64,000 nucleotides of DNA from Oscillospiraceae bacterium (GTDB taxonomy: Bacteria > Bacillota > Clostridia > UBA1212 > UBA1255), in contig SVJB01000003.1 of assembly GCA_015069185.1 (NCBI GenBank), positions 1 through 64,000 on the forward strand. The letters run 5' to 3'. Below the pieces are notes generated by a model. That model saw only the letters and a program-made list of their open reading frames with translations. It was not told the origin of the DNA and ran no database searches. The position numbers and the translations under genes were made by a program. Each line of letters starts with the position of its first letter. The stretch's first letter is position 1. Positions 8,535-17,254 of the stretch are shown here, one piece after another.

Positions 8535-10067
8535 ATGGAATATAGAAATTATCGGTTTACAATTTGCAAATTAATACAGATAATTATTATATCTTTTTTT
8601 GTTGTTATGTATTTTTTCGGTGCAAAGACAATGAATTACGTCTCTTCCAATATTGTCCATGCGGATTCTGATATTGTTATAGTATTAGATCCGGGCCACG
8701 GAGGTAAAGATGTAGGAGCAGAATCTTTATCCGGTATTGCTGAGGCTACATATAATGAAAAAATTGCCGGATATATAGCACAGGAATTGGAAAATTATGA
8801 AGGTATTACCGTGTATTTCACTAGATATGAAAAAGTTGGTGTGATACAAGATCGTCACACTTTGCTTGCAAGGGTACAATTTGGTAAAGACGTGGACGCA
8901 GATTTATTCGTTTCTCTTCATTGTAATGGGTCAAAAAGTACTTCTGATAATGGAGCATTAATTATTTTATCAAAGGGAGAATTTAAGCCTGAATTAAATA
9001 AAATACCATCAATATTAGCACCAAGAATACTGCAACGTTTTGAATCAGAAGTAGGAATAAAAAATTGCGATATAATGCTTCGTGATTCGGAAAGTAAATA
9101 CTACGACTATATCGATGAAAATGGTAAAAGATATAATGCTGATTATTATGGGATTATAAGAAATGGTGTTTTACTTGATATCCCTACTATGTTGATCGAA
9201 CATGGATACATAACAGGAAGTTCTGATATTAAGATATTGGACGATGATTCAAATCTTCAAAAGCTGGGTGCTATAACGGCAACAGAAATTGCTGAATATT
9301 TTAACCTGCAGAAGAGAAATGATAATACGAAGCCAAACTTTGTAGAATTAAAACCACAAGAAGAACTTTTCATGTCAGAAGATATACCTAAGACGGTATA
9401 CACTAGTGATGGTTTTGTTGATTTATCCAGTTTTGGTGGCAGCGGAAATGGAGATATATTCTATGAAAGCTCTGATTGGGCTATTTTTACGATAGAAGGG
9501 AATAAGGCTATAATTGTTGGTAACGAAGGTTCTGCACAGATAACTGTGACCAAGAAGACTGATGGTGTATATTCCAGCAATTCGAGTAAAGGTTATACTA
9601 TTACTGTGAAAGAGGCTACGGCGACTCCTAAGCCCACGGCTACGGCGACGCCCAAACCCACGGCTACGGCGACTCCCAAACCCACGGCTACGGCGACGCC
9701 CAAACCCACGGCTACGGCGACTCCCAAACCCACAGCTACGGCGACTCCTAAGCCCACGGCTACCCCTACCACAAAGCCTACGATAGCAGCTACCGCTACG
9801 CAAGCGACTACTACAGAGCCAACCAGCAGTCCGACAGTAACACAAAGTACCACGGTATTACTAACTTTTACCCCGGAACAGACTGAAGACATAACAATAC
9901 AGCCTACTGTAACAAATAGTAATAATCAACCCACAACATTAGATAATACCAAATCTAATTCCTGTATCAATATGAATGATAATACTGCGTTTGTTATTAT
10001 CGTGGTGGAAATAGCGTTGTTAGCAGTTATTGGAATAATTGTTGTAGTAAAGAGGTCAAGAAAATAA
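8535..10067 (+). CDS. Membrane-anchored N-acetylmuramoyl-L-alanine amidase with Pro-Thr repeat stalk
   Basis: 510 aa. An N-terminal signal/anchor helix (about 13-33) precedes an amidase_3 catalytic domain: VIVLDPGHGGKDVGA (about 46-60) with the zinc His, a Glu in NEKIAGYIAQELE, DLFVSLHCNGS with the second His, and MLIEHGYITG with the catalytic Glu. It cleaves the bond between muramic acid and the stem peptide. A bacterial Ig-like segment (about 285-355) follows, then the ATATPKPT repeats at 9615-9758, a Thr-rich stretch, and a C-terminal helix IIVVEIALLAVIGIIVVV followed by KRSRK, which would hold the protein in the membrane. Coupled to the upstream solute-binding lipoprotein. Its stop lies one base from the convergent miaB stop. 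Confidence 0.9.
   Translation: MEYRNYRFTICKLIQIIIISFFVVMYFFGAKTMNYVSSNIVHADSDIVIVLDPGHGGKDVGAESLSGIAEATYNEKIAGYIAQELENYEGITVYFTRYEKVGVIQDRHTLLARVQFGKDVDADLFVSLHCNGSKSTSDNGALIILSKGEFKPELNKIPSILAPRILQRFESEVGIKNCDIMLRDSESKYYDYIDENGKRYNADYYGIIRNGVLLDIPTMLIEHGYITGSSDIKILDDDSNLQKLGAITATEIAEYFNLQKRNDNTKPNFVELKPQEELFMSEDIPKTVYTSDGFVDLSSFGGSGNGDIFYESSDWAIFTIEGNKAIIVGNEGSAQITVTKKTDGVYSSNSSKGYTITVKEATATPKPTATATPKPTATATPKPTATATPKPTATATPKPTATATPKPTATPTTKPTIAATATQATTTEPTSSPTVTQSTTVLLTFTPEQTEDITIQPTVTNSNNQPTTLDNTKSNSCINMNDNTAFVIIVVEIALLAVIGIIVVVKRSRK
9615..9758 (+). repeat. Six perfect-length 24-bp tandem repeats inside the amidase gene
   Basis: Six 24-base units starting GCTACGGCGAC encode ATATPKPT each. 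Units 1 and 6 are identical and use CCTAAG; units 2-5 use CCCAAA and alternate ACG/ACT, so two-unit blocks appear duplicated. A degenerate seventh unit follows at 9759-9782. Unit number is likely to vary between strains by slippage while keeping frame. Confidence 0.95.
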
Positions 10068-10068
10068 G

Positions 10069-11538
10069 TTACATCTTACCATCAAGAGACCAAGTCTGAA
10101 TACCGGCAATCTCTACCTTGATAATCTTGCCGATGATATCTTCCTTAGATATTTTTGATTCATCAACAACAAAATTAACGATCTTATTTTCAGATGTCCT
10201 GCCTGTATAATGCTCAGGATCTGTTTTACTGGGTCCGTCTACTAAAATCTCAACTGTTTTACCTAAATAAGTATCATTTATTTCACGACAAATAGTGTTA
10301 TGAGCATCAAGCAGACGGTTGAAACGATTCTTAACCGTCTCTTCATCAATCTGGTTATCGTATGATGCTGCAGGAGTGCCTACACGAGGTGAGTAGATGA
10401 AGGTGTACGCGCTGTCATATCTGACTTGCTTAACAAGAGAAACAGTATCTTCAAAGTCCTGCTCTGTTTCACCGGGGAAGCCTACGATGATGTCTGTGGA
10501 CAAGGCGATGGACGGTATACGAGCACGTATTTTATCGACTAACGCAAGGTATTGCTCACGTGAGTAACGTCTATTCATACGGCGGAGGATCTCTGTGCTA
10601 CCGGATTGGACAGGCAAATGCAATTGGTTACAGATTTGCGATCTTCTTGCCATTACATCAATAAGCTGATCTGACAAATCCTTGGGGTGCGATGTCATAA
10701 AACGGATTCTTTTAATATTAGCAGACTCTTTCTTGTCCAACATATCACAAATATCATCTAAAAGCAGAGCAAAGGAGCAAGGCTTGTCATTTGCTCTGGC
10801 AAGATCTTTACCGTATGAGTTAACATTCTGCCCTAATAATGTAATCTCCTTGAAGCCTTCACGGTCAAGCTTGTCAATCTCTGCCAGAATATCCTGTGGG
10901 GAACGAGACCTTTCTCGTCCTCTTACGTATGGAACGATGCAGTAGGAGCAGAAATTATTACAGCCATACATAACAGTTACCCAAGCCTTAGTATTGTCCT
11001 CGCGGCGGATAGGTAGGCCCTCGGGTACCTCATGCATATCGCCGCGTGTACTTGATATGTCGTAAACATTCTTATTTGCAGCCAGCGTTTTCTCCAACAT
11101 AGCAGGAAATCTGTGAATATCGTGCGTGCCAAATACCAGATTAACATGTTTATGCTTTTTCTTTATAATGTCAACGATGTGAGGCTGCTCAGTCATACAT
11201 CCGCATACAGCAATAATCATTTCCTGGTTAGAACGCTTAATCATCTTAAGCTCTCCAAGTCTTCCCAGCACTTTGCCTTCTGCATTTTCACGTATGCAAC
11301 AAGTATTGAAGATAACCAGATCTGCTTTCTGTGATTTATAGTCATCGATAATAGTATAACCCATCTGTTCCAACATACCTGCCAGCTTCTCGCTGTCATG
11401 TTCATTCATTTGACAGCCTAATGTACGTACCACTGCGTATGATGGGCTCTTTATCATGCGCCTGACAGATGACATATGCTCATATGCATCTGAAATCTCG
11501 CTCTCAGGAACAATATTTGTGTTAATAAATGTATCCAT
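10069..11538 (-). CDS. miaB: tRNA-2-methylthio-N6-dimethylallyladenosine synthase MiaB
   Basis: 489 aa. A radical-SAM methylthiotransferase that modifies A37 of tRNAs reading UNN codons. The N-terminal UPF0004 domain carries the three Cys for the second iron-sulfur cluster: RTLGCQMNEHD (Cys42), NTCCIREN and VCGCMTEQP. The radical-SAM triad is GCNNFCSYCIVPYVRGRE. A TRAM domain closes the protein (DTYLGKTVEILVDG). A GAGGAT site precedes the ATG. About 30 residues longer at the N-terminus than the E. coli enzyme, common in Firmicutes. Single gene with its own promoter, convergent with the amidase. Confidence 0.96.
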   Translation of the reverse strand: MDTFINTNIVPESEISDAYEHMSSVRRMIKSPSYAVVRTLGCQMNEHDSEKLAGMLEQMGYTIIDDYKSQKADLVIFNTCCIRENAEGKVLGRLGELKMIKRSNQEMIIAVCGCMTEQPHIVDIIKKKHKHVNLVFGTHDIHRFPAMLEKTLAANKNVYDISSTRGDMHEVPEGLPIRREDNTKAWVTVMYGCNNFCSYCIVPYVRGRERSRSPQDILAEIDKLDREGFKEITLLGQNVNSYGKDLARANDKPCSFALLLDDICDMLDKKESANIKRIRFMTSHPKDLSDQLIDVMARRSQICNQLHLPVQSGSTEILRRMNRRYSREQYLALVDKIRARIPSIALSTDIIVGFPGETEQDFEDTVSLVKQVRYDSAYTFIYSPRVGTPAASYDNQIDEETVKNRFNRLLDAHNTICREINDTYLGKTVEILVDGPSKTDPEHYTGRTSENKIVNFVVDESKISKEDIIGKIIKVEIAGIQTWSLDGKM

Positions 11539-11570
11539 TTAACTATCCTCGCAAATAAGTTTACTGCTGA

Positions 11571-11599
11571 AATATACCATATCCAATATATTTATTCAA
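11571..11599 (-). promoter_or_regulatory. Promoter for miaB
   Basis: Complement reads TTGAAT-N17-TATATT, with the -10 about 33 bases before the miaB ATG. It lies back to back with the ABC transporter promoter at 11637-11665. Confidence 0.5.
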
Positions 11600-11636
11600 G
11601 GTTGATATTTTTCGGCGAATTTCGTCTTGGATAAGG

Positions 11637-11665
11637 TTGAAATGACTTTGTAAATATAATATAAT
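11637..11665 (+). promoter_or_regulatory. Promoter for the amino acid ABC operon
   Basis: TTGAAA, 17 bases, TATAAT; a second TATAAT overlaps one register upstream. The predicted start near 11672 leaves a leader of about 55 bases. Confidence 0.65.
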
Positions 11666-11726
11666 CTATCAGTTAAGATATGCTCATGTAGAGCCTATTA
11701 AAAATTAATTGAGAGGATGTAACAAA

Positions 11727-12566
11727 ATGAAAAAAATTATTGCTGCAGTTTTATGTTTAGTATTAGTTTTAGCATGTGTTGGTATGACTTCTTGTAAATC
11801 AGCTGCTGAGAAGCAGAGTGTTGACGCAATCAAGAAGGCAGGAGTACTCACAATGTACACAAACGCTGAATTCCCTCCTTTTGAGTATATGAAAGGTACT
11901 GAGGTTAAGGGTGTTGATGTTGATATCGCACAGGCAATTGCTGATAAATTAGGCGTTGAGCTTGAGATTAAGAACGTTAAGTTTGACACTATTATTGGTT
12001 CTATCCAGTCAGGTAAAGGTTCTATCGGTGCTGCCGGTATTACGGTTACTGAAGAGAGAAAAGAGAGTGTTGACTTTTCAATTGAATATACAACAAGTAA
12101 ACAGTATATCATCGTTCCTACTGATTCAACAGTTGCAAAGATTGAAGACCTTGCAGGCATGAAGATCGGTGTACAGCTTGGTACAACAGGTGACTTTATT
12201 ATTACTGATGAGATTAACGGCTATGAGTCAGATGGCGAGCAGCAGAAGGGTGTACTGCAGGATACAGGTGCCAGCGTTGTTACATACAACAGTGCAGCTG
12301 ACGCAGCTATTGCTCTTAATTCTGGCAAGATCGGTGCTGTAGTTATTGACAAGCTTCCTGCTGAGATTGTTGCAGGTAACTATGATAACCTTAAGGCAAT
12401 TGAGCTTGTTTATGCTGATGGCAGCAACACAGAAGAGTCATACGCAATTTGCGTAGCAAAGGGCAATGAATCACTTCTTAAAGTTATCAATGAAGTGATT
12501 GAAGAACTTAAAGCAAGTGGTAAGATTGATGAATTTATCATCACACACACAGGCGCTGCTTCTTAA
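11727..12566 (+). CDS. Polar amino acid ABC transporter, substrate-binding lipoprotein
   Basis: 279 aa. A lipoprotein signal ends in MTSC. The mature domain is a family-3 solute-binding protein: VLTMYTNAEFPPFEYM is the canonical first strand, GVDVDIAQAIADKLGVELEI the first helix, and VEFSIEYT-like VDFSIEYTTSKQYIIV the hinge. Such proteins deliver glutamine, histidine, arginine or cystine; the substrate cannot be read with confidence. The start at 11727 is chosen over an upstream TTG because GAGAGGATG lies 8-16 bases before it. First gene of a three-gene operon with a permease and an ATPase. Confidence 0.92.
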   Translation: MKKIIAAVLCLVLVLACVGMTSCKSAAEKQSVDAIKKAGVLTMYTNAEFPPFEYMKGTEVKGVDVDIAQAIADKLGVELEIKNVKFDTIIGSIQSGKGSIGAAGITVTEERKESVDFSIEYTTSKQYIIVPTDSTVAKIEDLAGMKIGVQLGTTGDFIITDEINGYESDGEQQKGVLQDTGASVVTYNSAADAAIALNSGKIGAVVIDKLPAEIVAGNYDNLKAIELVYADGSNTEESYAICVAKGNESLLKVINEVIEELKASGKIDEFIITHTGAAS

Positions 12567-12600
12567 TTTGTTTAAATAATACATAAAAGGTTGGTTTAGT

Positions 12601-13308
12601 ATGCAAATCATAAATTATCTTACAGAAATGTTTGAGAAAACATTTATAAGAGATGACCGCTACAAGCTGTTTCTTGATGGCTTCAAGAATACTCTTGTCA
12701 TAGCGATATTTGCCACACTTATTGGTGTACTCATCGGATTGATTGTTGCTGTTGTCAAGGTATGGCATAAACAATATCCTAAAAATGTATTTTTGAAGAT
12801 TCTGAATATTGTTGCAGAGGTATATACAACGATTATCAGGGGAACCCCTGTTGTTGTACAGCTTATGATTGCATACTTTATTATCTTTGCTTTCTCAGAT
12901 CGTGCGGTGTTAGTTGGTATTATTGCTTTCAGCTTTAACTCAGGCGCTTACGTATCTGAGATTATCAGAGCAGGTATCAATGCGGTAGATAAAGGACAGA
13001 CAGAGGCCGGCAGGTCTCTGGGCTTGTCTCAGTTTACCACTATGAAAAGCATTGTGCTCCCACAGGCATTTAAGAATATATTGCCTGCGTTGGGAAATGA
13101 ATTTATTGCAATTTTGAAGGAAACATCAGTTATCGGCTACCTTGGTGTAGTTGATCTTACCAAAGCAGGTGAGATGGTACGTTCACGTACAGCTGATGCT
13201 TTCTTCTCTCTTATTTTTGTAGCAATCGTTTACCTGGTATTGGTACTCGGTTTATCAGCTTTATTTAAGGCACTTGAGAGGAGGCTGTCCAAAAGTGATA
13301 GAAGTTAA
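12601..13308 (+). CDS. Polar amino acid ABC transporter, permease
   Basis: 235 aa, the usual size of His/Glu/Gln/Arg-family permeases. Hydrophobic segments lie near residues 25-48, 75-100, 102-118 and 200-225. The ATPase-docking EAA loop is [18 protein letters not shown], matching the family consensus. RGTPVVVQL, another signature of this family, is near residue 81. A single permease gene suggests a homodimeric channel. It overlaps the following ATPase gene by 14 bases. Confidence 0.93.
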   Translation: MQIINYLTEMFEKTFIRDDRYKLFLDGFKNTLVIAIFATLIGVLIGLIVAVVKVWHKQYPKNVFLKILNIVAEVYTTIIRGTPVVVQLMIAYFIIFAFSDRAVLVGIIAFSFNSGAYVSEIIRAGINAVDKGQTEAGRSLGLSQFTTMKSIVLPQAFKNILPALGNEFIAILKETSVIGYLGVVDLTKAGEMVRSRTADAFFSLIFVAIVYLVLVLGLSALFKALERRLSKSDRS

Positions 13309-14020
13309 TGGTTTATATAAATCATTTGATAATAAAAAAATGGTATTAAACGGAATCACTGAGACTATCCAACAAGGTGAGAAGGTGGTTATCATTGGCC
13401 CCTCTGGTTCAGGAAAGAGTACTTTCCTGCGTTGTCTCAATCTCCTTGAGACTCCTACAAAAGGAAATATACTTTTCAAAGGTGTTGATATAACAGATTC
13501 CAAAACTGACATCAATAAATTGCGTCAGCAGATGGGAATGGTGTTCCAGCATTTTAATTTATTTCCACATATGACTATTTTAAAGAATATAGCTTTTGCT
13601 CCGGCAAAGCTTGGCTTACAAACGAAAGAAGAGGCTGAGGAAAATGCACGTCGCTTATTGGGCAGAATCGGCCTAATAGATAAAATAGACAGCTATCCAA
13701 ATCAGTTATCAGGAGGACAGAAGCAGAGAATTGCTATTGTAAGAGCTTTAGCTATGAATCCGTCTGTTATGCTGTTTGACGAACCAACATCCGCACTTGA
13801 TCCGGAAATGGTAGGCGAAGTTTTGGAGCTTATGTCAGAATTAGCACAAGACGGCATGACAATGGTGGTTGTCACACACGAAATGGGATTTGCTAAGGAA
13901 GTGGCAAATCGTGTTATATTCATGGATGAAGGTGTTATTGTAGAACAGGGAACACCTGATGAGATATTTAACAATCCTAAGAATCAGAGAACACAGGATT
14001 TCCTTGCAAAAGTTTTATAA
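13295..14020 (+). CDS. Polar amino acid ABC transporter, ATPase
   Basis: 241 aa from the GTG at 13295, which follows a GGAGG site; an upstream TTG would add seven residues but leave no ribosome site. The protein starts [11 protein letters not shown]. Walker A is GPSGSGKST, the Q-loop is [13 protein letters not shown], the ABC signature is [14 protein letters not shown], Walker B is [13 protein letters not shown] and the H-loop is [10 protein letters not shown]. All are intact, and the GlnQ/HisP-type length fits. The gene overlaps the permease and ends 20 bases before scpA, so the ABC operon may read into the chromosome-segregation genes. Confidence 0.95.
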   Translation: MIEVNGLYKSFDNKKMVLNGITETIQQGEKVVIIGPSGSGKSTFLRCLNLLETPTKGNILFKGVDITDSKTDINKLRQQMGMVFQHFNLFPHMTILKNIAFAPAKLGLQTKEEAEENARRLLGRIGLIDKIDSYPNQLSGGQKQRIAIVRALAMNPSVMLFDEPTSALDPEMVGEVLELMSELAQDGMTMVVVTHEMGFAKEVANRVIFMDEGVIVEQGTPDEIFNNPKNQRTQDFLAKVL

Positions 14021-14040
14021 TTTTCACGTAGGGGTGTACT

Positions 14041-14859
14041 TTGGACGGCGAGAATCAAAGCTATAATATAAAATTAGACGTTTTCGAAGGCCCCTTCGAT
14101 CTTTTGCTTACCCTTTTAGAGAAGAATAAGATTGACATTGCGGATATAAATATTTGTGCCATTGCAGATCAGTACATTGAGATATTGCAGGAAAATTTCA
14201 ATATGGAGATTGCATCTGAGTTTCTTGTAATGGCATCCTGGTTATTGCGTCTTAAATCAAAGCGATTATTACCACAAGAAGAAAAAGAAGAGGAAGAAAT
14301 CTCAGAAGAAGAGCTTATCAGGCGTCTTAATGAGTATAAGAAATATAAAGATATTACACCTCAAATTACAGAAATGTACAGTATGTGGTCCAAAGCATAC
14401 TACAAAATGCCTGAGAAAATTAATTTCCCCAAAAGATATTTACCTATTACAATTGATCCTGATAATCTTGCCAATTGTTATAGTGATCTTGCCAAAAGAT
14501 ATGAGGACAAGCATAATGACAACAGGGAAAAAATGGATGATATTCTCAAGACTGAGAAGGTTAGCTTGCGTGCCAAGATGCGTCAGGTTGTATCGCATAT
14601 AGTGAAGAGAGTTAAGACTACATTTTCATCTATTTTCACCAAGAAAGAAAGTAAAGCGGAAGTTGTTACAGGTTTCCTTGCCGTGCTGGAGCTTAACAAG
14701 CGTAAGAAGATATTAACGCATCAGGAGGAGAATTTCGGTGAGATTACTATTACACCGGGGTCTGATATAGAGACAGAGGATGATTTTCTTAATATGGATG
14801 ATACAAGTGATTTTGAAAGCGATGAGGAGGACAGCATATGGAGCCAGTTACAGAAGTAA
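14041..14859 (+). CDS. scpA: Segregation and condensation protein A
   Basis: 272 aa. ScpA is the kleisin subunit that bridges Smc heads and helps condense and separate chromosomes. The N-terminus carries the family signature DVFEGPFDLLLTLLEKNKID, then ASEFLVMASWLLRLKSKRLLP. The C-terminal winged-helix (VVTGFLAVLELNKRKKI) is followed by an acidic tail rich in Asp and Glu. TTG start with GTAGGGGTG upstream. It overlaps scpB by 22 bases, the normal coupling of these partners. Confidence 0.95.
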   Translation: MDGENQSYNIKLDVFEGPFDLLLTLLEKNKIDIADINICAIADQYIEILQENFNMEIASEFLVMASWLLRLKSKRLLPQEEKEEEEISEEELIRRLNEYKKYKDITPQITEMYSMWSKAYYKMPEKINFPKRYLPITIDPDNLANCYSDLAKRYEDKHNDNREKMDDILKTEKVSLRAKMRQVVSHIVKRVKTTFSSIFTKKESKAEVVTGFLAVLELNKRKKILTHQEENFGEITITPGSDIETEDDFLNMDDTSDFESDEEDSIWSQLQK

Positions 14860-15494
14860 AATACAGCAAGAATGAAGCTATAATAGAAGCTCTTTTGTTT
14901 GCCACAGGTGAGAAAGTGACTATAGATGAGATGTCTGTAGCACTTAAACTGACACGTAAGGAAACGGAAGCTGTGGCACAGAGGCTCATGTCACGTTATG
15001 AAAATCGTGGAGGTGGCGTTATAATGCGCAAGCTGACAGACGGGTATATTTTATCTACCCGCCCGGAGTTGCACGAAGATATACGTGATTATTTTGAACT
15101 TGCATCTATGTCAGCTCTTAGCCGTGCGGCTATGGAAACGCTGTCTATTATCGCATATAACCAGCCTGTAACACGTGCCGGTATTGAGATGGTAAGAGGC
15201 GTCAACAGTGACGGTGTACTGGCAAAGCTATTAGAGCGTGGCCTTGTATGTGAGAAGGGCAGAAAAGACACTCCCGGCAGACCGATGCTCTACGGCACTA
15301 CAGAACTGTTCTTAAAGAGTCTCGGTATATCAGATATTTCTGAATTGCCTCCTGTAGAGGTGATGGACCCTGAAAAAAATGAGCCTGATACTACAGATAA
15401 GCCAACTGATACCACCAACGAGGCAGTGGATACTGTTAGTTCTGCTGCTCCTGTTGATCTGTTTGATTCTGCTGACGACACTTTGCCTCTGTAA
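14838..15494 (+). CDS. scpB: Segregation and condensation protein B
   Basis: 218 aa. ScpB dimers bind ScpA in the Smc complex. Two winged-helix domains are visible: EALLFATGEKVTIDEMSVAL near residue 13 and AALSRAAMETL-like ALSRAAMETLSIIAYNQPVTR near 95, then RPMLYGTTELFLKSLG near 150. GAGGAGGA precedes the ATG. The last 60 residues are Thr/Asp-rich and seem disordered. The final 59 bases overlap the end of the convergent ytfJ/gerW gene on the other strand, so both proteins' tails are written in the same DNA. Confidence 0.95.
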   Translation: MEPVTEVKYSKNEAIIEALLFATGEKVTIDEMSVALKLTRKETEAVAQRLMSRYENRGGGVIMRKLTDGYILSTRPELHEDIRDYFELASMSALSRAAMETLSIIAYNQPVTRAGIEMVRGVNSDGVLAKLLERGLVCEKGRKDTPGRPMLYGTTELFLKSLGISDISELPPVEVMDPEKNEPDTTDKPTDTTNEAVDTVSSAAPVDLFDSADDTLPL

Positions 15495-15936
15495 GCTTTG
15501 TAATAGAATCTGATATTTTATCTACCATGTCGGGGATTGCTTCTAAAAGCTTCTCCGACGTTGTTTTTTTATCTATAGGTATGAGTTGAACATTTGCTCC
15601 CTGTGGATTTTGAGAATTGGATGCAAATATAAATGCAATCGGTGTGATTGATACACCTGCTGCACTGCCTCCTGCAAAAGGATATTTTATAGGCACTATA
15701 AATTTATCATCAAGTGTAGTATTTTGCGTGTTAGCACGGGCGGCGGCATTTGCAAAGTCTACATTGCCGCTGTATTGACCTCCACCGGCAGCCAGACCAA
15801 ATGAAACTTTAGAGACAGGGATTATCGTTGTGCCATCAGGTGTAGATACAGGATTTCCTATGATAGTATCCACATCTATCATTTCTTTTAGATTTGTCAT
15901 TGAGGTTATCATTACTTCATTTATAGGATTTTCCAT
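15436..15936 (-). CDS. ytfJ: Sporulation protein GerW/YtfJ family
   Basis: 166 aa. Homologues of B. subtilis YtfJ (GerW) are made in the forespore and needed for normal germination. The family core is visible: MENPINEVMITSMTNLKEMI at the start, DVDTIIGNP, GTTIIPVSKVSFGLAAGGG (a near-invariant glycine-rich strand) and GGSAAGVSITPIAFI. The C-terminal tail is Gln/Asn-rich. It starts inside the last 20 bases of the DUF2953 gene, a pairing also found as ytfI-ytfJ in Bacillus. The tail is convergent with and overlaps scpB. Confidence 0.9.
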   Translation of the reverse strand: MENPINEVMITSMTNLKEMIDVDTIIGNPVSTPDGTTIIPVSKVSFGLAAGGGQYSGNVDFANAAARANTQNTTLDDKFIVPIKYPFAGGSAAGVSITPIAFIFASNSQNPQGANVQLIPIDKKTTSEKLLEAIPDMVDKISDSITKLTEAKCRQQNQTDQQEQQN

Positions 15937-16423
15937 TATGCTTGCTTCTCCTTATACTTATTATTGCCTTGATAGTTGCAAACATAATATATACTAAATT
16001 GAAGTTAAATATACATTGGACAAGCATATTCGCTGTTGTCTCGGAATATTGGGGTACTACATTAATATAAGAAACCTCCAGTTCCTTCAGCTTGGAGTTC
16101 AAATAAGATATTACATTACCGAAGACAATATATGCACCGCCTGCAAGCATAGCTGTAGTCGTGGCATCATCCGCGCCTAAAGAACAATCAATTGAGAATT
16201 TATTTACTTTTAATTTTGACGCAATATCAAGAAGATTTTTATAAACTAAATTCTTTGACCGGCCATGAACTATTTTATTAAAGACTTTTTTAAGAAAAGT
16301 TTGCTGTTTGCTTAACGTTTTATATGTGCTGAGTGTAAAGAATAATAACTTTACTCTAAGTCCGTATTTTATAACACGAGTCTCGCTTTTTAAATCGATA
16401 TACGATGTGAAAACAACTTTTAT
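15917..16423 (-). CDS. DUF2953 (YtfI-like) protein with no ATG/GTG/TTG start
   Basis: An open frame of 168 codons begins immediately after the prmC stop codon and in the same frame. It reads IKVVFTSYIDLKSETRVIKYG, then LRVKLLFFTL, a Lys-rich loop, FSIDCSLGADDATTTAMLAGG and a C-terminal hydrophobic segment NFNLVYIMFATIKAII. The LGADDA...ML.GG motif marks DUF2953, and the position before ytfJ matches Bacillus ytfI. No ATG, GTG or TTG occurs before Met at 16150, which would remove half the domain. AAGGGTGAG, formed by the last prmC codons, lies six bases before an ATA codon at 16421-16423, so a non-standard ATA start, stop-codon readthrough or a broken gene are the options. The N-terminal membrane helix usual for the family is absent. 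Confidence 0.6.
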   Translation of the reverse strand: MKVVFTSYIDLKSETRVIKYGLRVKLLFFTLSTYKTLSKQQTFLKKVFNKIVHGRSKNLVYKNLLDIASKLKVNKFSIDCSLGADDATTTAMLAGGAYIVFGNVISYLNSKLKELEVSYINVVPQYSETTANMLVQCIFNFNLVYIMFATIKAIISIRRSKHNGKSYK

Positions 16424-17254
16424 TTACTTCTCACCCTTTACAACACGGTCTATTCCTGATAAATCTTTGAGTATTTCAATGTTTTTAAAATTGCGCTCCA
16501 TCAAAGTAGCTACCTGTGCTGCTTGATTATAGCCTACTTCGAAGGCAAGTATACCGCCTTGACAGAGATGCTTTGGGGCATCAGATATCAGAATACGATA
16601 AGCATCAAGTCCATCTTCTCCGCCATCCAGTGCCAGGTGGGGTTCAAAATCTCTGACCTGAGGCATTAAATCCGGAATATCGTTTTTCTCAATATACGGA
16701 GGATTCGATACTATAATATCAAAAGTATCAGAACTTGGTATGAACTTACTAAAATAGTTTGTCTCCACAAATGAAACACGCTTTTCACCAAGAGAGGCTG
16801 CGTTCTCACTTGCAATCTTGAGAGCTGCAGGTGAAATATCTGCGCAGATTGCTTTGAGCTTCTTATCAGGAATCTCATGTAATACACTCAAAGCAATACA
16901 CCCCGAACCACAGCACATATCCAACATGTTTGTGTATCCATGGGCTTTTATAGCATCTATCGCAAAGGAGGCAAGAGTCTCTGTGTCGCTGCGGGGAATA
17001 AGTACATCCTGCGTGACTTTGACTCTGATATTCATAAAATCAGCATATCCTAAAATGTATTGAATCGGTTCGTTGGCTGCCAGCCTGCGAAGATATTCAG
17101 ACAACTTAGACTCTTGTAATTCCGTTAGGGGTCTGTTTGTATGGATAAACAAATAAGATCTGGGTACCTTGAGAAGGTGACCCAGAATCATATCTGCGCT
17201 GTGTGTGTCATTAGTTATTTGAGTTATCTGTAGTTTCGCTTGTGATATCGTCAT
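16424..17254 (-). CDS. prmC: Peptide chain release factor N5-glutamine methyltransferase
   Basis: 276 aa, standard length. PrmC (HemK) methylates the Gln of the GGQ motif of release factors RF1 and RF2. The N-terminal helical domain (LAANEPIQYILGYADFM near residue 58) is followed by LIPRSDTETL, the SAM-binding LDMCCGSGCIALS (near 110) and the catalytic VSNPPYIEKND (near 184). The gene start overlaps the upstream DUF1385 gene by 44 bases, with no strong ribosome site, so translation is likely coupled. The TAA stop is directly followed in frame by the DUF2953 sequence. Confidence 0.95.
   Translation of the reverse strand: MTISQAKLQITQITNDTHSADMILGHLLKVPRSYLFIHTNRPLTELQESKLSEYLRRLAANEPIQYILGYADFMNIRVKVTQDVLIPRSDTETLASFAIDAIKAHGYTNMLDMCCGSGCIALSVLHEIPDKKLKAICADISPAALKIASENAASLGEKRVSFVETNYFSKFIPSSDTFDIIVSNPPYIEKNDIPDLMPQVRDFEPHLALDGGEDGLDAYRILISDAPKHLCQGGILAFEVGYNQAAQVATLMERNFKNIEILKDLSGIDRVVKGEK

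Noticed and set aside
9615-9758. CRISPR-like regular repeat
   Set aside because: The units are contiguous with no spacers and encode a Pro-Thr stalk in frame.
9593-9892. A long minus-strand frame with a Val-Ala-Gly repeat opposite the amidase repeats
   Set aside because: It is the mirror of the 24-bp repeat, whose length is a multiple of three, so all frames stay open. The plus-strand protein has clear domains.
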